Shown: positions 24,979 through 38,362 of the stretch, in pieces
How positions within the stretch are numbered: position 1 is the first letter of the stretch
Layout: every line of letters begins with the position of its first letter
DNA from: Candidatus Steffania adelgidicola
GTDB lineage: Bacteria > Pseudomonadota > Gammaproteobacteria > Enterobacterales > Enterobacteriaceae
Direction of reading: 5' to 3'
Assembly: GCF_020541225.1 (NCBI RefSeq)
Contig: NZ_CP045889.1
Coordinates: forward strand, 496,001-560,000
DNA: 64,000 nt
The notes under the pieces: model-generated
The model's database searches: none
The model's input: only the letters and a program-made list of their open reading frames with translations
Told to the model about the DNA's origin: nothing
Translations under genes and position numbers: made by a program

Positions 24979-25293
24979 ATGGCAGCAAAAATCCGTCGTG
25001 ATGACGAAGTCATCGTGCTGACTGGTAAAGATAAAGGTAAATGTGGTAAAGTAAAACATATCTTCTCTAACGGCAAGGCTATTGTTGAAGGCATTAATCT
25101 GCTAAAGAAACATCAAAAACCAGTGCCGGATATGAACAAGCCAGGTGGAATATTTCAAAAAGAAGCCGGTATCCATCTTTCTAATCTTGCTATCTTTAAT
25201 ACATCAACAAGAAAGATGGATCGTGTGAGCTTTAAGGTTCAAGATGGTCAGAAAGTGCGAGTCTTCAAATCTAACGGCGAAACTATTAAGTAA
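24979..25293 (+). CDS. rplX: 50S ribosomal protein L24
   Basis: 104 residues, as in E. coli; an assembly initiator protein with a KOW motif ([16 protein letters not shown]). Confidence 0.98.
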   Translation: MAAKIRRDDEVIVLTGKDKGKCGKVKHIFSNGKAIVEGINLLKKHQKPVPDMNKPGGIFQKEAGIHLSNLAIFNTSTRKMDRVSFKVQDGQKVRVFKSNGETIK

Positions 25294-25307
25294 TTTGGAG
25301 CACTATG

Positions 25308-25847
25308 ATGGTGAAACTACATGATTACTACAGGGCTAAAGTAGCTCCCCTTCTAATGAAGGAGTTTAGCTATCATTCTGTCATGCAAGTCCCTCGGATC
25401 GCGAAAATCACCCTAAACATGGGTGTCGGTGAAGCAGTTACTGATAAAAAACTGCTAGAGAACGCTGCATCCGATTTAACCGCGATTTCAGGTCAACAGC
25501 CGATAATTACCAAAGCACGTAAATCTCTTGCGGGTTTCAAAATCCGTCAAGGTTACCCGATTGGCTGCAAAGTAACTCTACGTGGTGCACGAATGTGGGA
25601 CTTCTTTGATCGACTGATTTCTATTGCCGTACCGCGTATTCGAGACTTTCGTGGACTATCTGTTAAGTCATTTGATGGCCGTGGTAACTATAGCATGGGC
25701 GTGCGTGAACAGATCATCTTTCCGGAAATTGACTATGACAAAGTCGATCGTGTGCGTGGCTTGGATATTACCATCACCACCACTGCGAAATCCGATAATG
25801 AGGGCCGTGCGCTGTTGACCGCCTTTAACTTCCCATTTCGTATGTAA
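25308..25847 (+). CDS. rplE: 50S ribosomal protein L5
   Basis: 179 residues from the second of two adjacent ATG codons (25308), seven bases after GGAG and giving the family length; the ATG at 25305 would add one Met. Binds 5S rRNA. Contains [11 protein letters not shown] and [18 protein letters not shown]. Confidence 0.97.
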   Translation: MVKLHDYYRAKVAPLLMKEFSYHSVMQVPRIAKITLNMGVGEAVTDKKLLENAASDLTAISGQQPIITKARKSLAGFKIRQGYPIGCKVTLRGARMWDFFDRLISIAVPRIRDFRGLSVKSFDGRGNYSMGVREQIIFPEIDYDKVDRVRGLDITITTTAKSDNEGRALLTAFNFPFRM

Positions 25848-25859
25848 GTAAGGTTACTG

Positions 25860-26165
25860 ATGGCTAAAGAATCTATGAAAGCACGAGAAGTAAAACGCTT
25901 GAAATTAGCTAAGAAATTCTTCGAAAAGCGCGCTGAGCTTAAAAACATCATTTCTGACATGCATCTTTCTGATCAAGAGCGTTGGGCTGCGGTTCTAAAA
26001 CTCCAGACTCTACCGCGTGATTCCAGCCCGTCTCGTCACCGTAACCGTTGTCGACAAACTGGCCGTCCGCACGCTTTTTTGCGGAAATTCGGGTTGAGCC
26101 GTATCAAAGTCCGTGAAGCTGCTATGCGCGGGGAAATTCCGGGTCTAAGAAAGGCTAGCTGGTAA
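25860..26165 (+). CDS. rpsN: 30S ribosomal protein S14
   Basis: 101 residues, the long zinc-free form as in E. coli. The C-terminal part [21 protein letters not shown] is conserved. Confidence 0.98.
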   Translation: MAKESMKAREVKRLKLAKKFFEKRAELKNIISDMHLSDQERWAAVLKLQTLPRDSSPSRHRNRCRQTGRPHAFLRKFGLSRIKVREAAMRGEIPGLRKASW

Positions 26166-26199
26166 ACGATAACCAATTGAATTACGGGAGTAAAGATAG

Positions 26200-26592
26200 A
26201 TGAGCATGCAAGATCCGATCGCGGATATGCTAACCCGTATCCGTAACGGTCAAATCGCACATAAAACTTCGGTCTCCATGCCTTCTTCAAAGCTTAAAAA
26301 AGCACTTGCAAGCTTGTTAAAAGAAGAAGGGTTCATTGAGGAATATAAAGTTGAAGGGGAGATTAAGCCAACACTATCACTGGTTCTGAAATACTTCCAG
26401 GGTCAGCCAGTAGTGGAAAGTATTCAACGTATTAGTCGCCCCGGTCTTCGTATCTATAAGAAAAAGGATGCGCTTCCCAAGGTTATAGCAGGTATGGGTA
26501 TCGCTGTTGTTTCGACTTCTAAAGGGGTGATGACTGATCGTGCAGCTCGCCAAGCTGGTCTGGGCGGCGAGATTATCTGCTACGTAGCGTAA
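26200..26592 (+). CDS. rpsH: 30S ribosomal protein S8
   Basis: 130 residues, as in E. coli. Central 16S binder and, in E. coli, the autogenous repressor of the spc operon acting at the rplE start. Ends with [19 protein letters not shown]. Confidence 0.98.
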   Translation: MSMQDPIADMLTRIRNGQIAHKTSVSMPSSKLKKALASLLKEEGFIEEYKVEGEIKPTLSLVLKYFQGQPVVESIQRISRPGLRIYKKKDALPKVIAGMGIAVVSTSKGVMTDRAARQAGLGGEIICYVA

Positions 26593-26605
26593 TTTGGAGT
26601 AAATA

Positions 26606-27139
26606 ATGTCTCGTGTTGCTAAGGTGCCAATAATTATTCCTAAGGGTGTAGAAGTAAAACTCCACGGTCAGGATATTTTGATTAAGGGCCAACATGGCGA
26701 GTTAACTCGTACTATCCATGATGCTGTTAACGTTCAGCATACTCATAATAAGCTGACCGTTTCTCCGCGTGAAAATCGAGTTAACGGTTGGGCACTTTCA
26801 GGCACTACGCGTTCGTTGCTTAATAATATGGTTATTGGGGTTACAAATGGTTTTAGTAAAAAGTTACAATTAGTAGGGGTCGGTTACCGCGCTGCGGTTC
26901 AAGGGAATATAATGAATTTATCCCTGGGTTTTTCTCACTCTATTGACCATTTATTGCCGGCAGGTGTCATTGCAGAATGCCCGAATCAAACTGAAATTGT
27001 GATAAAAGGCATGGATAAGCAAATTATTGGACAGGTCGCAGCAGATCTGCGTGCTTATCGTCGTCCTGAGCCTTATAAAGGTAAGGGTATTCGTTACGCC
27101 GATGAAGTCGTGTGTACTAAAGAGGCTAAGAAAAAGTAA
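26606..27139 (+). CDS. rplF: 50S ribosomal protein L6
   Basis: 177 residues, as in E. coli; sits at the sarcin-ricin loop where GTPase factors bind. The segment [14 protein letters not shown] near the end is conserved. Confidence 0.98.
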   Translation: MSRVAKVPIIIPKGVEVKLHGQDILIKGQHGELTRTIHDAVNVQHTHNKLTVSPRENRVNGWALSGTTRSLLNNMVIGVTNGFSKKLQLVGVGYRAAVQGNIMNLSLGFSHSIDHLLPAGVIAECPNQTEIVIKGMDKQIIGQVAADLRAYRRPEPYKGKGIRYADEVVCTKEAKKK

Positions 27140-27149
27140 GCTAACAACT

Positions 27150-27503
27150 ATGGATAAGAAAGCCGCTCGTATGCGTCGTGCGACCCGTGCACGACGTAAG
27201 CTTCAAGAATTGCATGCAACCCGCTTAATCGTACATCGTACTCCTCGTCATATTTACGCACAGGTTATTGCACCAAATAGTTCTAATGTCCTGGTAGCCG
27301 CTTCTACTCTAGAAAAAGCTCTCCTGGAGAAATTAAAGGGTACCGGTAATAAAGATGCGGCTGCAGTAGTTGGTAAAACTATCGCCGAACGCGCCTTAGA
27401 AAAAGGTATTAAGGATGTCTCCTTTGACCGTTCCGGGTTTCAATATCATGGTCGAGTCCAGGCACTGGCAGATGCTGCCCGTGAAGCTGGCCTTCAGTTC
27501 TAA
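27150..27503 (+). CDS. rplR: 50S ribosomal protein L18
   Basis: 117 residues from ATG 27150 ([17 protein letters not shown]), as in E. coli. Binds 5S rRNA. The conserved end is [19 protein letters not shown]. Confidence 0.98.
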   Translation: MDKKAARMRRATRARRKLQELHATRLIVHRTPRHIYAQVIAPNSSNVLVAASTLEKALLEKLKGTGNKDAAAVVGKTIAERALEKGIKDVSFDRSGFQYHGRVQALADAAREAGLQF

Positions 27504-27509
27504 GTGTAG

Positions 27510-28019
<510 letters not shown>

Positions 28020-28027
28020 TATTGACG

Positions 28028-28207
28028 ATGGTCCAGACTATTAAAATCACTCAGACTCGCAGTTCTATCGGTCGTCTGCCGAAACATAAAGCAACGCTAG
28101 TTGGCTTAGGCCTGCGTCGTATTGGCCACACAGTAGAGCGTGAAGATACACCCTCTATACGCGGTATGGTTAATTTAGTTTCCTATATGGTTACAATTGA
28201 GGAGTAA
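28028..28207 (+). CDS. rpmD: 50S ribosomal protein L30
   Basis: 59 residues from ATG 28028, equal to E. coli; a TTG six bases upstream is not needed. Contains [20 protein letters not shown]. Confidence 0.97.
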   Translation: MVQTIKITQTRSSIGRLPKHKATLVGLGLRRIGHTVEREDTPSIRGMVNLVSYMVTIEE

Positions 28208-28210
28208 GAG

Positions 28211-28648
28211 ATGCGTTTAAATACGCTGTCTCCGGCTGAGGGTTCTAAGCGCGCATCTAAGCGGGCGGGGCGCGGTATTGGTTCTGGTTTAGGAAAAACT
28301 GGTGGCCGAGGACACAAAGGTCAGAATTCTCGTTCTGGCGGTAGGGTACGTCGCGGATTTGAAGGTGGCCAGATGCCTTTATACCGACGCCTGCCAAAAT
28401 TCGGTTTTACAGCGCGAAAATCTATGTTCACTGAGGAAGTGCGCTTGTCAGATTTGGCATATATAGAAGATTCCGTGGTAGATCTAACCACATTGAAATC
28501 CGCCAACATCATTGGTATCCAAACGAAGTTCGTTAAAATCATGCTCTCCGGTGAAGTCAAGCGTGCGTTTACTGTACGTGGTCTTCGCGTAAGTAAAGGT
28601 GCTCGTATTGCAATCGAGGCTGCCGGCGGTACAATTTCAGATGGCTAA
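28211..28648 (+). CDS. rplO: 50S ribosomal protein L15
   Basis: 145 residues (E. coli 144). N-terminal Gly/Arg-rich extension ([19 protein letters not shown]) that threads into 23S rRNA. Its last codons overlap the secY start by 8 bases. Confidence 0.98.
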   Translation: MRLNTLSPAEGSKRASKRAGRGIGSGLGKTGGRGHKGQNSRSGGRVRRGFEGGQMPLYRRLPKFGFTARKSMFTEEVRLSDLAYIEDSVVDLTTLKSANIIGIQTKFVKIMLSGEVKRAFTVRGLRVSKGARIAIEAAGGTISDG

Positions 28649-29972
28649 ACAATCGGGATTGAATTTTCAAAGTACCAAAAGTGGACTAAGTGAACTAAGA
28701 CGCAGACTATTGTTTGTGATTGGTGCGCTTATTGTCTTCCGAATTGGTTCTTTTATTCCCATCCCTGGTATTGATGCCGCCATACTTGCAAAATTACTCG
28801 AACAGCAGCGCGGTACTATAATTGAAGTGTTTAATATGTTCTCTGGTGGGGCGCTTAGCCGTGCTTCTCTCTTTGCGTTGGGGATCATGCCGTATATTTC
28901 GGCCTCCATTATTATTCAGCTCTTAACAGTAGTGCACCCAGCGCTAGTGGAAATTAAAAAAGAGGGTGAATTCGGTAGGCGAAAAATCAACCAGTATACT
29001 CGATATAGTACGTTGCTGTTGGCGATCTTTCAGTCTATCGGTATTGCCACCGGTCTGCCAAATATGCCTGGAATGCACGGTTTAGTTGTGCATCCAGGTT
29101 TTGCATTTTATTTTGCTGCCGTAGTGAGCCTAGTTAGTGGAACCATGTTTCTCATGTGGCTTGGTGAGCAGATTACTGAACGAGGAATTGGCAACGGTAT
29201 CTCTATTATTATCTTTGCGGGTATCGTGGCAGGATTATTACCCGCTATCGGTCAAACCATCGAGCAAGCTCGACAAGGCGATTTGCACTTTCTGCTTTTG
29301 CTGTTGGTTGGAATACTGGTGTTTACAGTAACTTTTTTTGTAGTGTTTGTTGAACGTGGCCAGCGCCGTATAGTTGTTAACTATGCGAAGCGTCAGCAAG
29401 GACGTCGTGTTTACGCAGCTCAGAGAACCCATTTACCATTAAAAGTTAATATGGCTGGGGTAATCCCTGCTATTTTTGCCTCTAGTATTATTCTATTTCC
29501 GGCTACGCTTGCATCCTGGTTTGGGGATGGTACAGGTTGGGAGGTCCTGACTGAGATTTCATTCTATTTGCAACCCGGCCAACCCCTGTACATGTTAATA
29601 TATGCGATTGCGATTATATTTTTCTGTTTCTTTTATACCGCATTAGTTTTTAATCCACGTGAGACAGCCGATAACTTAAAGAAATCTGGTGCATTTGTAC
29701 CAGGAATTCGTCCAGGAGAGCAAACTGCAAGGTATATTGATAAAGTAATGACTCGGTTGACGCTAGTCGGCGCTATGTATATTACTTTTATATGCTTAAT
29801 ACCAGAGTTCATGCGAACCGCAATGAAAGTCACTTTCTATTTTGGGGGTACTTCTTTATTAATCGTCGTTGTTGTCATTATGGACTTTATGGGTCAAGTG
29901 CAGACCCTATTGATGTCGAGTCAATATGAGTTCGCGTTAAAGAAAGCCAACTTGAAAGATTATAATCGCTAA
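28641..29972 (+). CDS. secY: Protein translocase subunit SecY
   Basis: 443 residues, exactly the E. coli length, from ATG 28641 inside the end of rplO. Ten transmembrane helices forming the Sec channel; the plug region and pore-ring segment ([15 protein letters not shown]), the cytoplasmic loop [15 protein letters not shown] and the C5 loop [22 protein letters not shown] that contacts SecA and the ribosome are all conserved. With secG later in this window, the core translocon is retained. Confidence 0.98.
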   Translation: MAKQSGLNFQSTKSGLSELRRRLLFVIGALIVFRIGSFIPIPGIDAAILAKLLEQQRGTIIEVFNMFSGGALSRASLFALGIMPYISASIIIQLLTVVHPALVEIKKEGEFGRRKINQYTRYSTLLLAIFQSIGIATGLPNMPGMHGLVVHPGFAFYFAAVVSLVSGTMFLMWLGEQITERGIGNGISIIIFAGIVAGLLPAIGQTIEQARQGDLHFLLLLLVGILVFTVTFFVVFVERGQRRIVVNYAKRQQGRRVYAAQRTHLPLKVNMAGVIPAIFASSIILFPATLASWFGDGTGWEVLTEISFYLQPGQPLYMLIYAIAIIFFCFFYTALVFNPRETADNLKKSGAFVPGIRPGEQTARYIDKVMTRLTLVGAMYITFICLIPEFMRTAMKVTFYFGGTSLLIVVVVIMDFMGQVQTLLMSSQYEFALKKANLKDYNR

Positions 29973-30005
29973 TTCAGTAATCGTAATAGGTTACGGAGAG
30001 TAAAA

Positions 30006-30122
30006 ATGAAAGTACGTACTTCCGTTAAGAAGTTATGTCGTAACTGTAAAATTATTAAGCGCAACGGTGTCGTTCGTGTAATTTGTGGCTCTGAGGCCAA
30101 GCATAAACAACGTCAAGGCTAA
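30006..30122 (+). CDS. rpmJ: 50S ribosomal protein L36
   Basis: 38 codons: [17 protein letters not shown] and [16 protein letters not shown]. It is the zinc-ribbon form with Cys11, Cys14, Cys27 and His33. SD GGAG at 29995. Last gene of the spc operon, 33 bases after secY. Confidence 0.97.
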   Translation: MKVRTSVKKLCRNCKIIKRNGVVRVICGSEAKHKQRQG

Positions 30123-30159
30123 TATATTTCAACATTTTTTCTTGCAAAGTTGGGTTGAG

Positions 30160-30187
30160 CTGGCTAGATTGGCCAGTCAATCTTTTT
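30160..30187 (+). terminator. spc operon terminator
   Basis: CTGGCTA-GAT-TGGCCAG stem of seven pairs, then TCAATCTTTTT. It follows rpmJ by 37 bases at the end of the spc operon, as in E. coli. Confidence 0.75.
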
Positions 30188-30199
30188 ATGTCGTTGTGA

Positions 30200-30271
30200 C
30201 ATTGTTTGAGTATCCTAAAAGTGGGCTTTTCAGAATAATGTTGCTATTGAATTTTCTAGGAGTGCATAGTG
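30200..30271 (+). promoter_or_regulatory. Alpha operon leader with S4-type translational control region
   Basis: The leader preceding the rpsM GTG closely resembles the E. coli alpha leader: TTTGAGTATCCTAAAAG, a GTGGGCTTTTCAG hairpin arm, and AGGAGTGCATA-GTG. In E. coli this folds into a nested pseudoknot that ribosomal protein S4 locks to repress S13, S11, S4 and L17. Retention of both the helix arm (AAAAG/CTTTT) and the GTG start suggests the control still works. Confidence 0.6.
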
Positions 30272-30625
30272 GCCCGTATAGCAGGCATTAACATTCCTGA
30301 TCACAAACATACCGTGATTGCACTAACGGCAATCTACGGTATCGGTAAAACCCGCTCACAGCAGATCTGTTTAGGTACGGGTATTGCCGAAAATGTCAAG
30401 ATCAGTGAGCTCTCTGAAGAGCAGATTGATATGTTACGTGACGCAGTTTCTAAGTTCGTCATTGAAGGTGATCTGCGCCGCAAGGTAACCCTGAGTATTA
30501 AGCGTTTGCTGGATCTTGGTACCTATCGTGGTTTGCGGCATCGTCGTGGTCTGCCAGTCCGCGGTCAGCGGACTAAGACTAATGCCCGTACGCGTAAGGG
30601 TCCACGAAAACCGATCAAGAAATAA
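30269..30625 (+). CDS. rpsM: 30S ribosomal protein S13
   Basis: 118 residues, as in E. coli, with a GTG start at 30269 preceded by AGGAG; the same rare start is used in E. coli and forms part of the S4 target. Contains [20 protein letters not shown] near the C-terminus. First gene of the alpha operon. Confidence 0.98.
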   Translation: MARIAGINIPDHKHTVIALTAIYGIGKTRSQQICLGTGIAENVKISELSEEQIDMLRDAVSKFVIEGDLRRKVTLSIKRLLDLGTYRGLRHRRGLPVRGQRTKTNARTRKGPRKPIKK

Positions 30626-30638
30626 TCGGGGTAGATAA

Positions 30639-31031
<393 letters not shown>

Positions 31032-31043
31032 CGCCGTTTTTAG

Positions 31044-31682
<639 letters not shown>

Positions 31683-31689
31683 GGACATA

Positions 31690-32679
31690 ATGCAGGGTTC
31701 TGTGACAGAGTTTCTAAAACCGCGCCTGGTAGATATTGAGCAAATTAGTTCAACGCATGCGAAGGTAACCCTTGAACCTTTAGAGCGTGGATTTGGTCAT
31801 ACTCTAGGTAATGCACTTCGCCGTATTTTGCTTTCATCGATGCCGGGGTGCGCGGTAACCGAGGTTGAAATTGATGGTGTACTGCATGAGTACAGCACAA
31901 AAGAAGGCGTACAGGAAGATATCCTGGAGATTCTTCTTAACCTCAAAGGGTTGGCCGTGAGAATGCAAACAAAAGATAACCTTATCTTAACCCTAAATAA
32001 ATCGGGTATTGGCCCTATCATAGCCGCTGATATCAATCAACATGGGGATGTTGAAATTATCAATCCGCAGCATGTTCTGTGCCATCTTACTGATAAACAT
32101 GCATCTATAAATATGAGTATTAAGGTTCAGCGTGGACGTGGTTATGTTCCAGCTTCTGCTCGAATTCATGCAGAAGAAGATGAGCGACCTATTGGTCGTT
32201 TACTGATAGATGCGTGCTATAGTCCAGTAGAACGTATTGCTTATAATGTAGAAGCGGCACGTGTTGAGCAGAGAACCGATCTGGATAAGCTAGTGATTGA
32301 AATAGAAACTAACGGCACGATCGATCCTGAAGAACTGATCCGACGCGCAGCAACTATTATGGCTGAACAACTGGAAGCTTTCGTTGATTTGCGTGATGTA
32401 CGTCAGCCAGAAGTAAAAGAAGAGAAACCAGAGTTTGATCCGATTCTGCTGCGTCCCGTTGACGATCTAGAATTGACCGTTCGCTCTGCTAACTGCCTTA
32501 AAGCAGAAGCGATTCATTACATAGGTGATCTGGTTCAGCGAACCGAGGTTGAGCTTTTAAAAACTCCTAATCTTGGAAAAAAATCTCTTACTGAGATTAA
32601 AGATGTTTTGGCTTCTCGTGGGCTATCTCTTGGTATACGACTTGAGAATTGGCCCCCGGAAAGTATCGCTGATGAATAA
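31690..32679 (+). CDS. rpoA: RNA polymerase alpha subunit
   Basis: 329 residues, as in E. coli. N-terminal dimerisation domain ([22 protein letters not shown]) and C-terminal domain that binds UP elements and activators, including the 265 determinant region ([12 protein letters not shown]) and [19 protein letters not shown]. Eight bases after rpsD. Confidence 0.98.
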   Translation: MQGSVTEFLKPRLVDIEQISSTHAKVTLEPLERGFGHTLGNALRRILLSSMPGCAVTEVEIDGVLHEYSTKEGVQEDILEILLNLKGLAVRMQTKDNLILTLNKSGIGPIIAADINQHGDVEIINPQHVLCHLTDKHASINMSIKVQRGRGYVPASARIHAEEDERPIGRLLIDACYSPVERIAYNVEAARVEQRTDLDKLVIEIETNGTIDPEELIRRAATIMAEQLEAFVDLRDVRQPEVKEEKPEFDPILLRPVDDLELTVRSANCLKAEAIHYIGDLVQRTEVELLKTPNLGKKSLTEIKDVLASRGLSLGIRLENWPPESIADE

Positions 32680-32719
32680 CCGGATTATAGTTTAAGGTTT
32701 TACTGAGAAGGATAAGGTT

Positions 32720-33115
32720 ATGCGCCATCGTAAGAGTGGTCGTCAACTAAACCGTAATAGTAGTCATCGAAAGGCTATGTTCTGTAATATGGCCAATTCT
32801 TTAATTCGTCATGGACGCATCAAGACAACCCTGCCGAAAGCAAAAGAACTACGCCGTGTTGTCGAACCGCTAATTACACTGTCCAAGATAGATACTGTTG
32901 CAAATCGTCGTTTAGCATTCGCTAAAACTCGTGATAACGAGATCGTGGCAAAACTGTTTAATGATTTAGGCCTATGTTTTAAAGTTCGTTGCGGTGGTTA
33001 TACTCGTATTTTAAAGTATGGCTTCCGTCAAGGCGACAAGGCGCCAATGGCATATATTGAATTGGTTGATCAAGTTAAATTAAAACCTTCAGTAGTTGAA
33101 GTACTAGAAAAGTGA
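32720..33115 (+). CDS. rplQ: 50S ribosomal protein L17
   Basis: 131 residues (E. coli 127). Start [20 protein letters not shown]; the last residues ([12 protein letters not shown]) differ in length from E. coli. End of the alpha operon. Confidence 0.97.
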   Translation: MRHRKSGRQLNRNSSHRKAMFCNMANSLIRHGRIKTTLPKAKELRRVVEPLITLSKIDTVANRRLAFAKTRDNEIVAKLFNDLGLCFKVRCGGYTRILKYGFRQGDKAPMAYIELVDQVKLKPSVVEVLEK

Positions 33116-33157
33116 AATAATCTTGATTGCCCCGATTTTTATGTCTCGAAGTAAGTT

Positions 33158-33190
33158 AACCATAAACTCCTATGGTTTATTCTTTTAGAT
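33158..33190 (+). terminator. Possible alpha operon terminator
   Basis: AACCATA-AACTCC-TATGGTT, seven pairs mostly A-T, followed by TATTCTTTT. Weak by GC content, but in the right place, 42 bases after rplQ. Confidence 0.4.
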
Positions 33191-33748
33191 TTTATAAAAC
33201 AATTTGTTGCGAACAAGATAAGAAATCTTATTTGATACTATCAATGTGAAGTGGAGGTGCATGTAAAAAATATTTTTATATATAATATATAAAAGATAAC
33301 ATCATCGCCTGATGATAGTGTATTTTTATGTCTCATCTCAGTATTTCATAAAAATCATGCAATTTTAATGAATAATTCCATAAAGCATTATCGATGTTCA
33401 GTATCTAGTCAGGTATTATAGGTGCGTTCTTCCTATAATAGAAAGAATACATAAATTTAAAAATAGCTAAAATTAACTGAAAAATATCTTGAACATTTTC
33501 ATATCTCAATTAATTTTTACCTATGCGATATATTATCACTTCTTGAGTCCGTGTCGTATATGTTGGAGTATATCTGAATATTAGCGTTCTATGCTGACGC
33601 AATCCTGCTTCACATTATAGTTGGATATATGACATCAGGGATTTTATGTCTACTCTAGACGCAGTAATACGAGTTAAGTCACGTGGCTATATTTTCACTG
33701 AGAACAGTAAAGTTACAACATTATCGCATGAGCACGTTTGCAAAATAT

Positions 33749-33766
33749 ATTGACGTAAACGTCAAT
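33749..33766. repeat. 18-bp perfect palindrome
   Basis: ATTGACGT-AA-ACGTCAAT: eight perfect pairs around two bases, about 220 bases upstream of mdfA. It has the look of a dimeric repressor site. Confidence 0.6.
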
Positions 33767-33827
33767 GCTTAAATTGCCATTTTTGACGCTATGTTATTTA
33801 GATCTCCCGATCTATCATTGATAACCA

Positions 33828-33871
33828 ATTGATGTATAGACAGATATTTAAATGATATCTGTACAATCAAT
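33828..33871. repeat. Imperfect inverted repeat upstream of mdfA
   Basis: A core CAGATAT...ATATCTG (33841-33861) is flanked by ATTGATGTA on the left and TACAATCAAT on the right, giving a long stem with small bulges. It lies 115 bases upstream of mdfA. A shorter AGTGTAA/TTACACT repeat follows at 33892-33910. Confidence 0.5.
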
Positions 33872-33984
33872 ACACCTTGACTTTTATACTGAGTGTAACT
33901 GAATTACACTTAATCCGTTATTGACTATCGGATTCACGCTCAAGTAGGGCAATACATCTATTATATTTTAATAAGATTACATTT

Positions 33985-35217
33985 ATGCATATATCATCTT
34001 TGTCAAACCCTAACCGTATACTTTTTCCATTAAGCTTGGTGTTATTTGAGTTCTCTGTATATATCGCTAACGATATGATACAACCAGCCATGCTGAAAGT
34101 TGTAGAAAATTTTAATGCGGGAATTGAATGGGTGCCTACTTCTCTTACCGCTTATTTAGCTGGTGGAGTGTTCTTACAATGGTTGTTTGGCCCTTTATCA
34201 GATAGGCGTGGACGACGTCCTGTTATGCTTGTAGGTGTGCTGTTTTTTGTTGTTAGCTGTGTTTCTATTCTTCTTGTTTCAAGCATCGAACAGTTTATTG
34301 TTATGCGATTTATGCAAGGTATGGGGTTATGTTTTATTGGTGCGGTGGGTTATGCGGCGATTCAAGAGGTATTTGAGGAAACGCTGTGTGTGAAAATAAT
34401 TTCGCTAATGGCAAATGTTGCTTTAATAGCGCCCCTACTAGGGCCATTGGCAGGCGCTGCATTGATTAATATTTTGCCTTGGCAAGGCATGTTTATTATT
34501 TTTGCTATTCTAGCTTTGATTTCGTTTTTCGGTTTGTTTTTCTTTATGCCGGAAACGGTAGCGCTAAAAGGAGAAATCTTATCTTTTTCCCGTTTATGGT
34601 TCGATTATAAACAAGTCTTACAAAATCCAGATTTTGTCTGTGGAACACTGGCAATAGGCGTGGCAAACGTACCATTATTAGCCTGGATTGCAATTTCTCC
34701 CGTTATACTTATGAGTAGCAAACAACTTTCAATTCTTACCTATGCTATATTACAAATACCCGTCTTTGGAGGATTAATTGCAGGCAATCTCACGTTAAGT
34801 CATCTAACTGGAAAAATTACTTTAACTCAGTTGATAAAGTTCGGCGCTAAGCCCATGGTTGTAGGTTTGTTAACTACGGTTGTTTCAGTATTTTACTCAT
34901 CAAGCTCTTACTTATGGATAACGGCAGGTTTAAGCTTGTATTCATTTGGTCTTGGTACAACTAATGCTTGTTTAACGCGCTTAACATTGTTCTCTAGTGA
35001 CGTTAGTAAAGGAACTGTATCTGCTGCTATGGGTATCATTAGTATGTTAGTCTTCATGTTAGGCATTGAGCTTTCTAAGATTTTTTATCTATGGGGACAA
35101 GAAGATGCTTTTAGTATATTTAATCTATGTGGTGGTTTGTGCTGGTTAATTTTAATCACTATTTTTCTTCATAAGTTGTCACGAAAAGAAGCGGTTTCTG
35201 AAATTAAGCAGTCTTAA
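33985..35217 (+). CDS. mdfA: Multidrug/proton antiporter MdfA
   Basis: 410 residues, the same length as E. coli MdfA. Inner-membrane MFS transporter with twelve helices that exports lipophilic cations and some neutral drugs and also supports alkaline pH tolerance. The membrane acidic residues needed for transport are conserved in TM1 ([16 protein letters not shown], Glu22 and Asp30). Motif A is [14 protein letters not shown] and the motif C region is [15 protein letters not shown]. The codon use is richer in A and T than in the neighbouring ribosomal genes. It stands alone with about 0.9 kb upstream and 0.5 kb downstream free of genes. Confidence 0.92.
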   Translation: MHISSLSNPNRILFPLSLVLFEFSVYIANDMIQPAMLKVVENFNAGIEWVPTSLTAYLAGGVFLQWLFGPLSDRRGRRPVMLVGVLFFVVSCVSILLVSSIEQFIVMRFMQGMGLCFIGAVGYAAIQEVFEETLCVKIISLMANVALIAPLLGPLAGAALINILPWQGMFIIFAILALISFFGLFFFMPETVALKGEILSFSRLWFDYKQVLQNPDFVCGTLAIGVANVPLLAWIAISPVILMSSKQLSILTYAILQIPVFGGLIAGNLTLSHLTGKITLTQLIKFGAKPMVVGLLTTVVSVFYSSSSYLWITAGLSLYSFGLGTTNACLTRLTLFSSDVSKGTVSAAMGIISMLVFMLGIELSKIFYLWGQEDAFSIFNLCGGLCWLILITIFLHKLSRKEAVSEIKQS

Positions 35218-35728
35218 TGTAGACTCCAGCACTGTTTTATCTTCATAATACTTATTATGTAATCTATAATACTATAGACAACAAACATATTTTTATTGGG
35301 TTATAATCTTACACGTGACCATGGAACACAATAATAGCAATGGAGATTTCTCCAGACCCTTTTATGTTGATTAAAGGATAGAGAAAGTTTTGGTTTCATA
35401 CCAAACGAAATACATATCACTGTTTATTTCTACAAGCTATAAAATGAGTATGCAAGTTATTAGGTTCAATACTTTGAGTTGTAACTTATTTATTATTAAC
35501 TTAAAATTTATCCGGGGATAAATATCACGCCTGTTATAAATAGACGACAATTGGGAGTATAAAACTGGATGTGAACTCAAAACTTATCTGAATCGCGTCT
35601 TATCTATCTAATAGATAACGGTCTTATCATAGCTGCGGATTATGGATATCATTACCGTCGAGTAAATCACATGTTCTGAATGTGATTTGTATAAGAAAAA
35701 AATCAACTCGTCTTATTAGTGAATTAAA
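35218..35728. other. Spacer between mdfA and the cspE terminator
   Basis: About 510 AT-rich bases. No gene or strong structure seen. Confidence 0.5.
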
Positions 35729-35758
35729 AAAAAACCCGCACTACGTCGGGTTTTTTAG
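35727..35758 (-). terminator. cspE terminator (works in both directions)
   Basis: AAAAACCCG and CGGGTTTTTT arms around CACTACGT, with A and T tracts on both flanks. It follows the cspE stop on the minus strand by about 13 bases and would also stop plus-strand reading from mdfA. Confidence 0.85.
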
Positions 35759-35770
35759 AAAACGAGCGAA

Positions 35771-35980
35771 TTAAATAGCAGTAACGTCAGCAGCCGAAGG
35801 GCCTTTGGCGCCATTAGTGATCTCAAACTCTACGCGCTGACCTTCAGATAGGGTTTTAAACCCGTTGCTCTGGATAGCCGAGAAGTGTACAAACACATCC
35901 TTACTGCCATCTTCAGGAGTAATAAAACCAAATCCTTTGGATTCATTAAACCACTTAACGTTACCTTTAATCTTAGACAT
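35771..35980 (-). CDS. cspE: Cold-shock-like RNA chaperone CspE
   Basis: 69 residues from the ATG at 35980. RNP1 KGFGFI and RNP2 VFVHFSAI motifs are intact. The sequence [20 protein letters not shown] fits CspE better than CspC. It binds single-stranded RNA and acts as a transcription antiterminator. AAGGT upstream serves as SD. A TTG in frame at 35983 is ignored. Confidence 0.95.
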   Translation of the reverse strand: MSKIKGNVKWFNESKGFGFITPEDGSKDVFVHFSAIQSNGFKTLSEGQRVEFEITNGAKGPSAADVTAI

Positions 35981-37375
<1,395 letters not shown>

Positions 37376-37728
37376 TTCCGCATTTTATTGCTACCATACC
37401 GGTAAGCAAGATAACTTTTATGTTGTCTGTAGACTGTTTTTCTAAACAACTAAATTTTGCATCAGACGATACAGACTTGAAAAGTCTCTGAGGCATAATA
37501 GATATCTTTTCGTTTTTTTTCTTATGCCTATTAGCAGGACTTTTTTCAAAAAATATTTTCTCCGTTCTCAGTTTGACAGTTTTATCATGTAGCGTTAATG
37601 TGCTGTTTTACTCTGATAAACAAAGAAGTAGTTAGAATATTAACAACAAGAAAATACTGTATTTTGGTTTTACCGACAAGAAAAGAGTAAACTTATAAAA
37701 AACTTTGAAAAGAATAGACTAATAAATC
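37376..37728. other. Spacer between trxB and smrB
   Basis: About 350 bases. E. coli has prmB divergent from smrB; I compared the minus strand with it and saw no relic. Confidence 0.45.
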
Positions 37729-38259
37729 ATGAAGAAACCATTTACCTTAGCGGAGGGTGACCTGAGGTTGTTCAGGCAGTCAGTATTGACTGTTAAACCC
37801 ATGCTACAAGACCGGGTTTGCCTGACACCGATAAAACGTATAAAAACTACTCTGCCTTCTAGGCACTTTTTCCTTGAAAAATCAGAGACCACCTTCTATT
37901 TTTCTGATGACTTCCAGCCGTGTCTCCAGAAAGCTGGGCCGCCTCACTATGTTCGAACGGACGTGAATCCTTATGAGGTGAAAAAGCTACGGCGCGGTGA
38001 TTACACGCCAGAGCTGTTTTTAGATCTACATGGACTTACGCAAACTGAAGCAAAACAGGAGTTAGGTGCATTACTGGTTACTTGTCGACGAAAGTATATA
38101 TATTGTACTTGTGTTATCCATGGACACGGAAGACATATATTAAAGCAGAGGACGCCTCTATGGTTAGCACAGCACCCTCATGTCAAGGGGTTTCATCAAG
38201 CCCCTAAAGCATTTGGAGGCAGCGCTGCATTGTTAATTCTATTAGAGCTGGCGTCTTAA
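37729..38259 (+). CDS. smrB: Ribosome rescue endonuclease SmrB (YfcN)
   Basis: 176 residues (E. coli 183). C-terminal Smr domain with DLHGLTQTEAKQELG (Asp99, His101) and HGHGRHILKQRTPLWLAQHPHV. In E. coli SmrB is recruited to collided ribosomes and cleaves the mRNA between them. The N-terminal helix that contacts the ribosome is less conserved but present (MKKPFTLAEGDLRLFRQ). It is convergent with sixA, as in E. coli. Confidence 0.93.
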   Translation: MKKPFTLAEGDLRLFRQSVLTVKPMLQDRVCLTPIKRIKTTLPSRHFFLEKSETTFYFSDDFQPCLQKAGPPHYVRTDVNPYEVKKLRRGDYTPELFLDLHGLTQTEAKQELGALLVTCRRKYIYCTCVIHGHGRHILKQRTPLWLAQHPHVKGFHQAPKAFGGSAALLILLELAS

Positions 38260-38281
38260 ACGATTTTTTAATAAAATCGTT
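38259..38281. terminator. Hairpin between convergent smrB and sixA
   Basis: AACGATTTT-TTAAT-AAAATCGTT, nine perfect pairs beginning at the smrB stop. Being symmetrical it could end transcription from either side, though the T runs are inside the stem. Confidence 0.5.
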
Positions 38282-38362
38282 CTCTTACAATAGAGAGAGA
38301 ATATACAATTGTTCATTTAAGTGCTCCTGAATTCAGGAGAAAATATAGTTCAGAGTGTTTTC

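Larger units (their letters stand above)
33116..33984. other. Spacer with palindromes upstream of mdfA
   Basis: About 870 AT-rich bases. It starts with a weak possible terminator hairpin after rplQ (33158-33177, AACCATA/TATGGTT then TATTCTTTT). No gene seen. Toward mdfA it holds three inverted repeats listed separately or in the findings. Confidence 0.5.
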
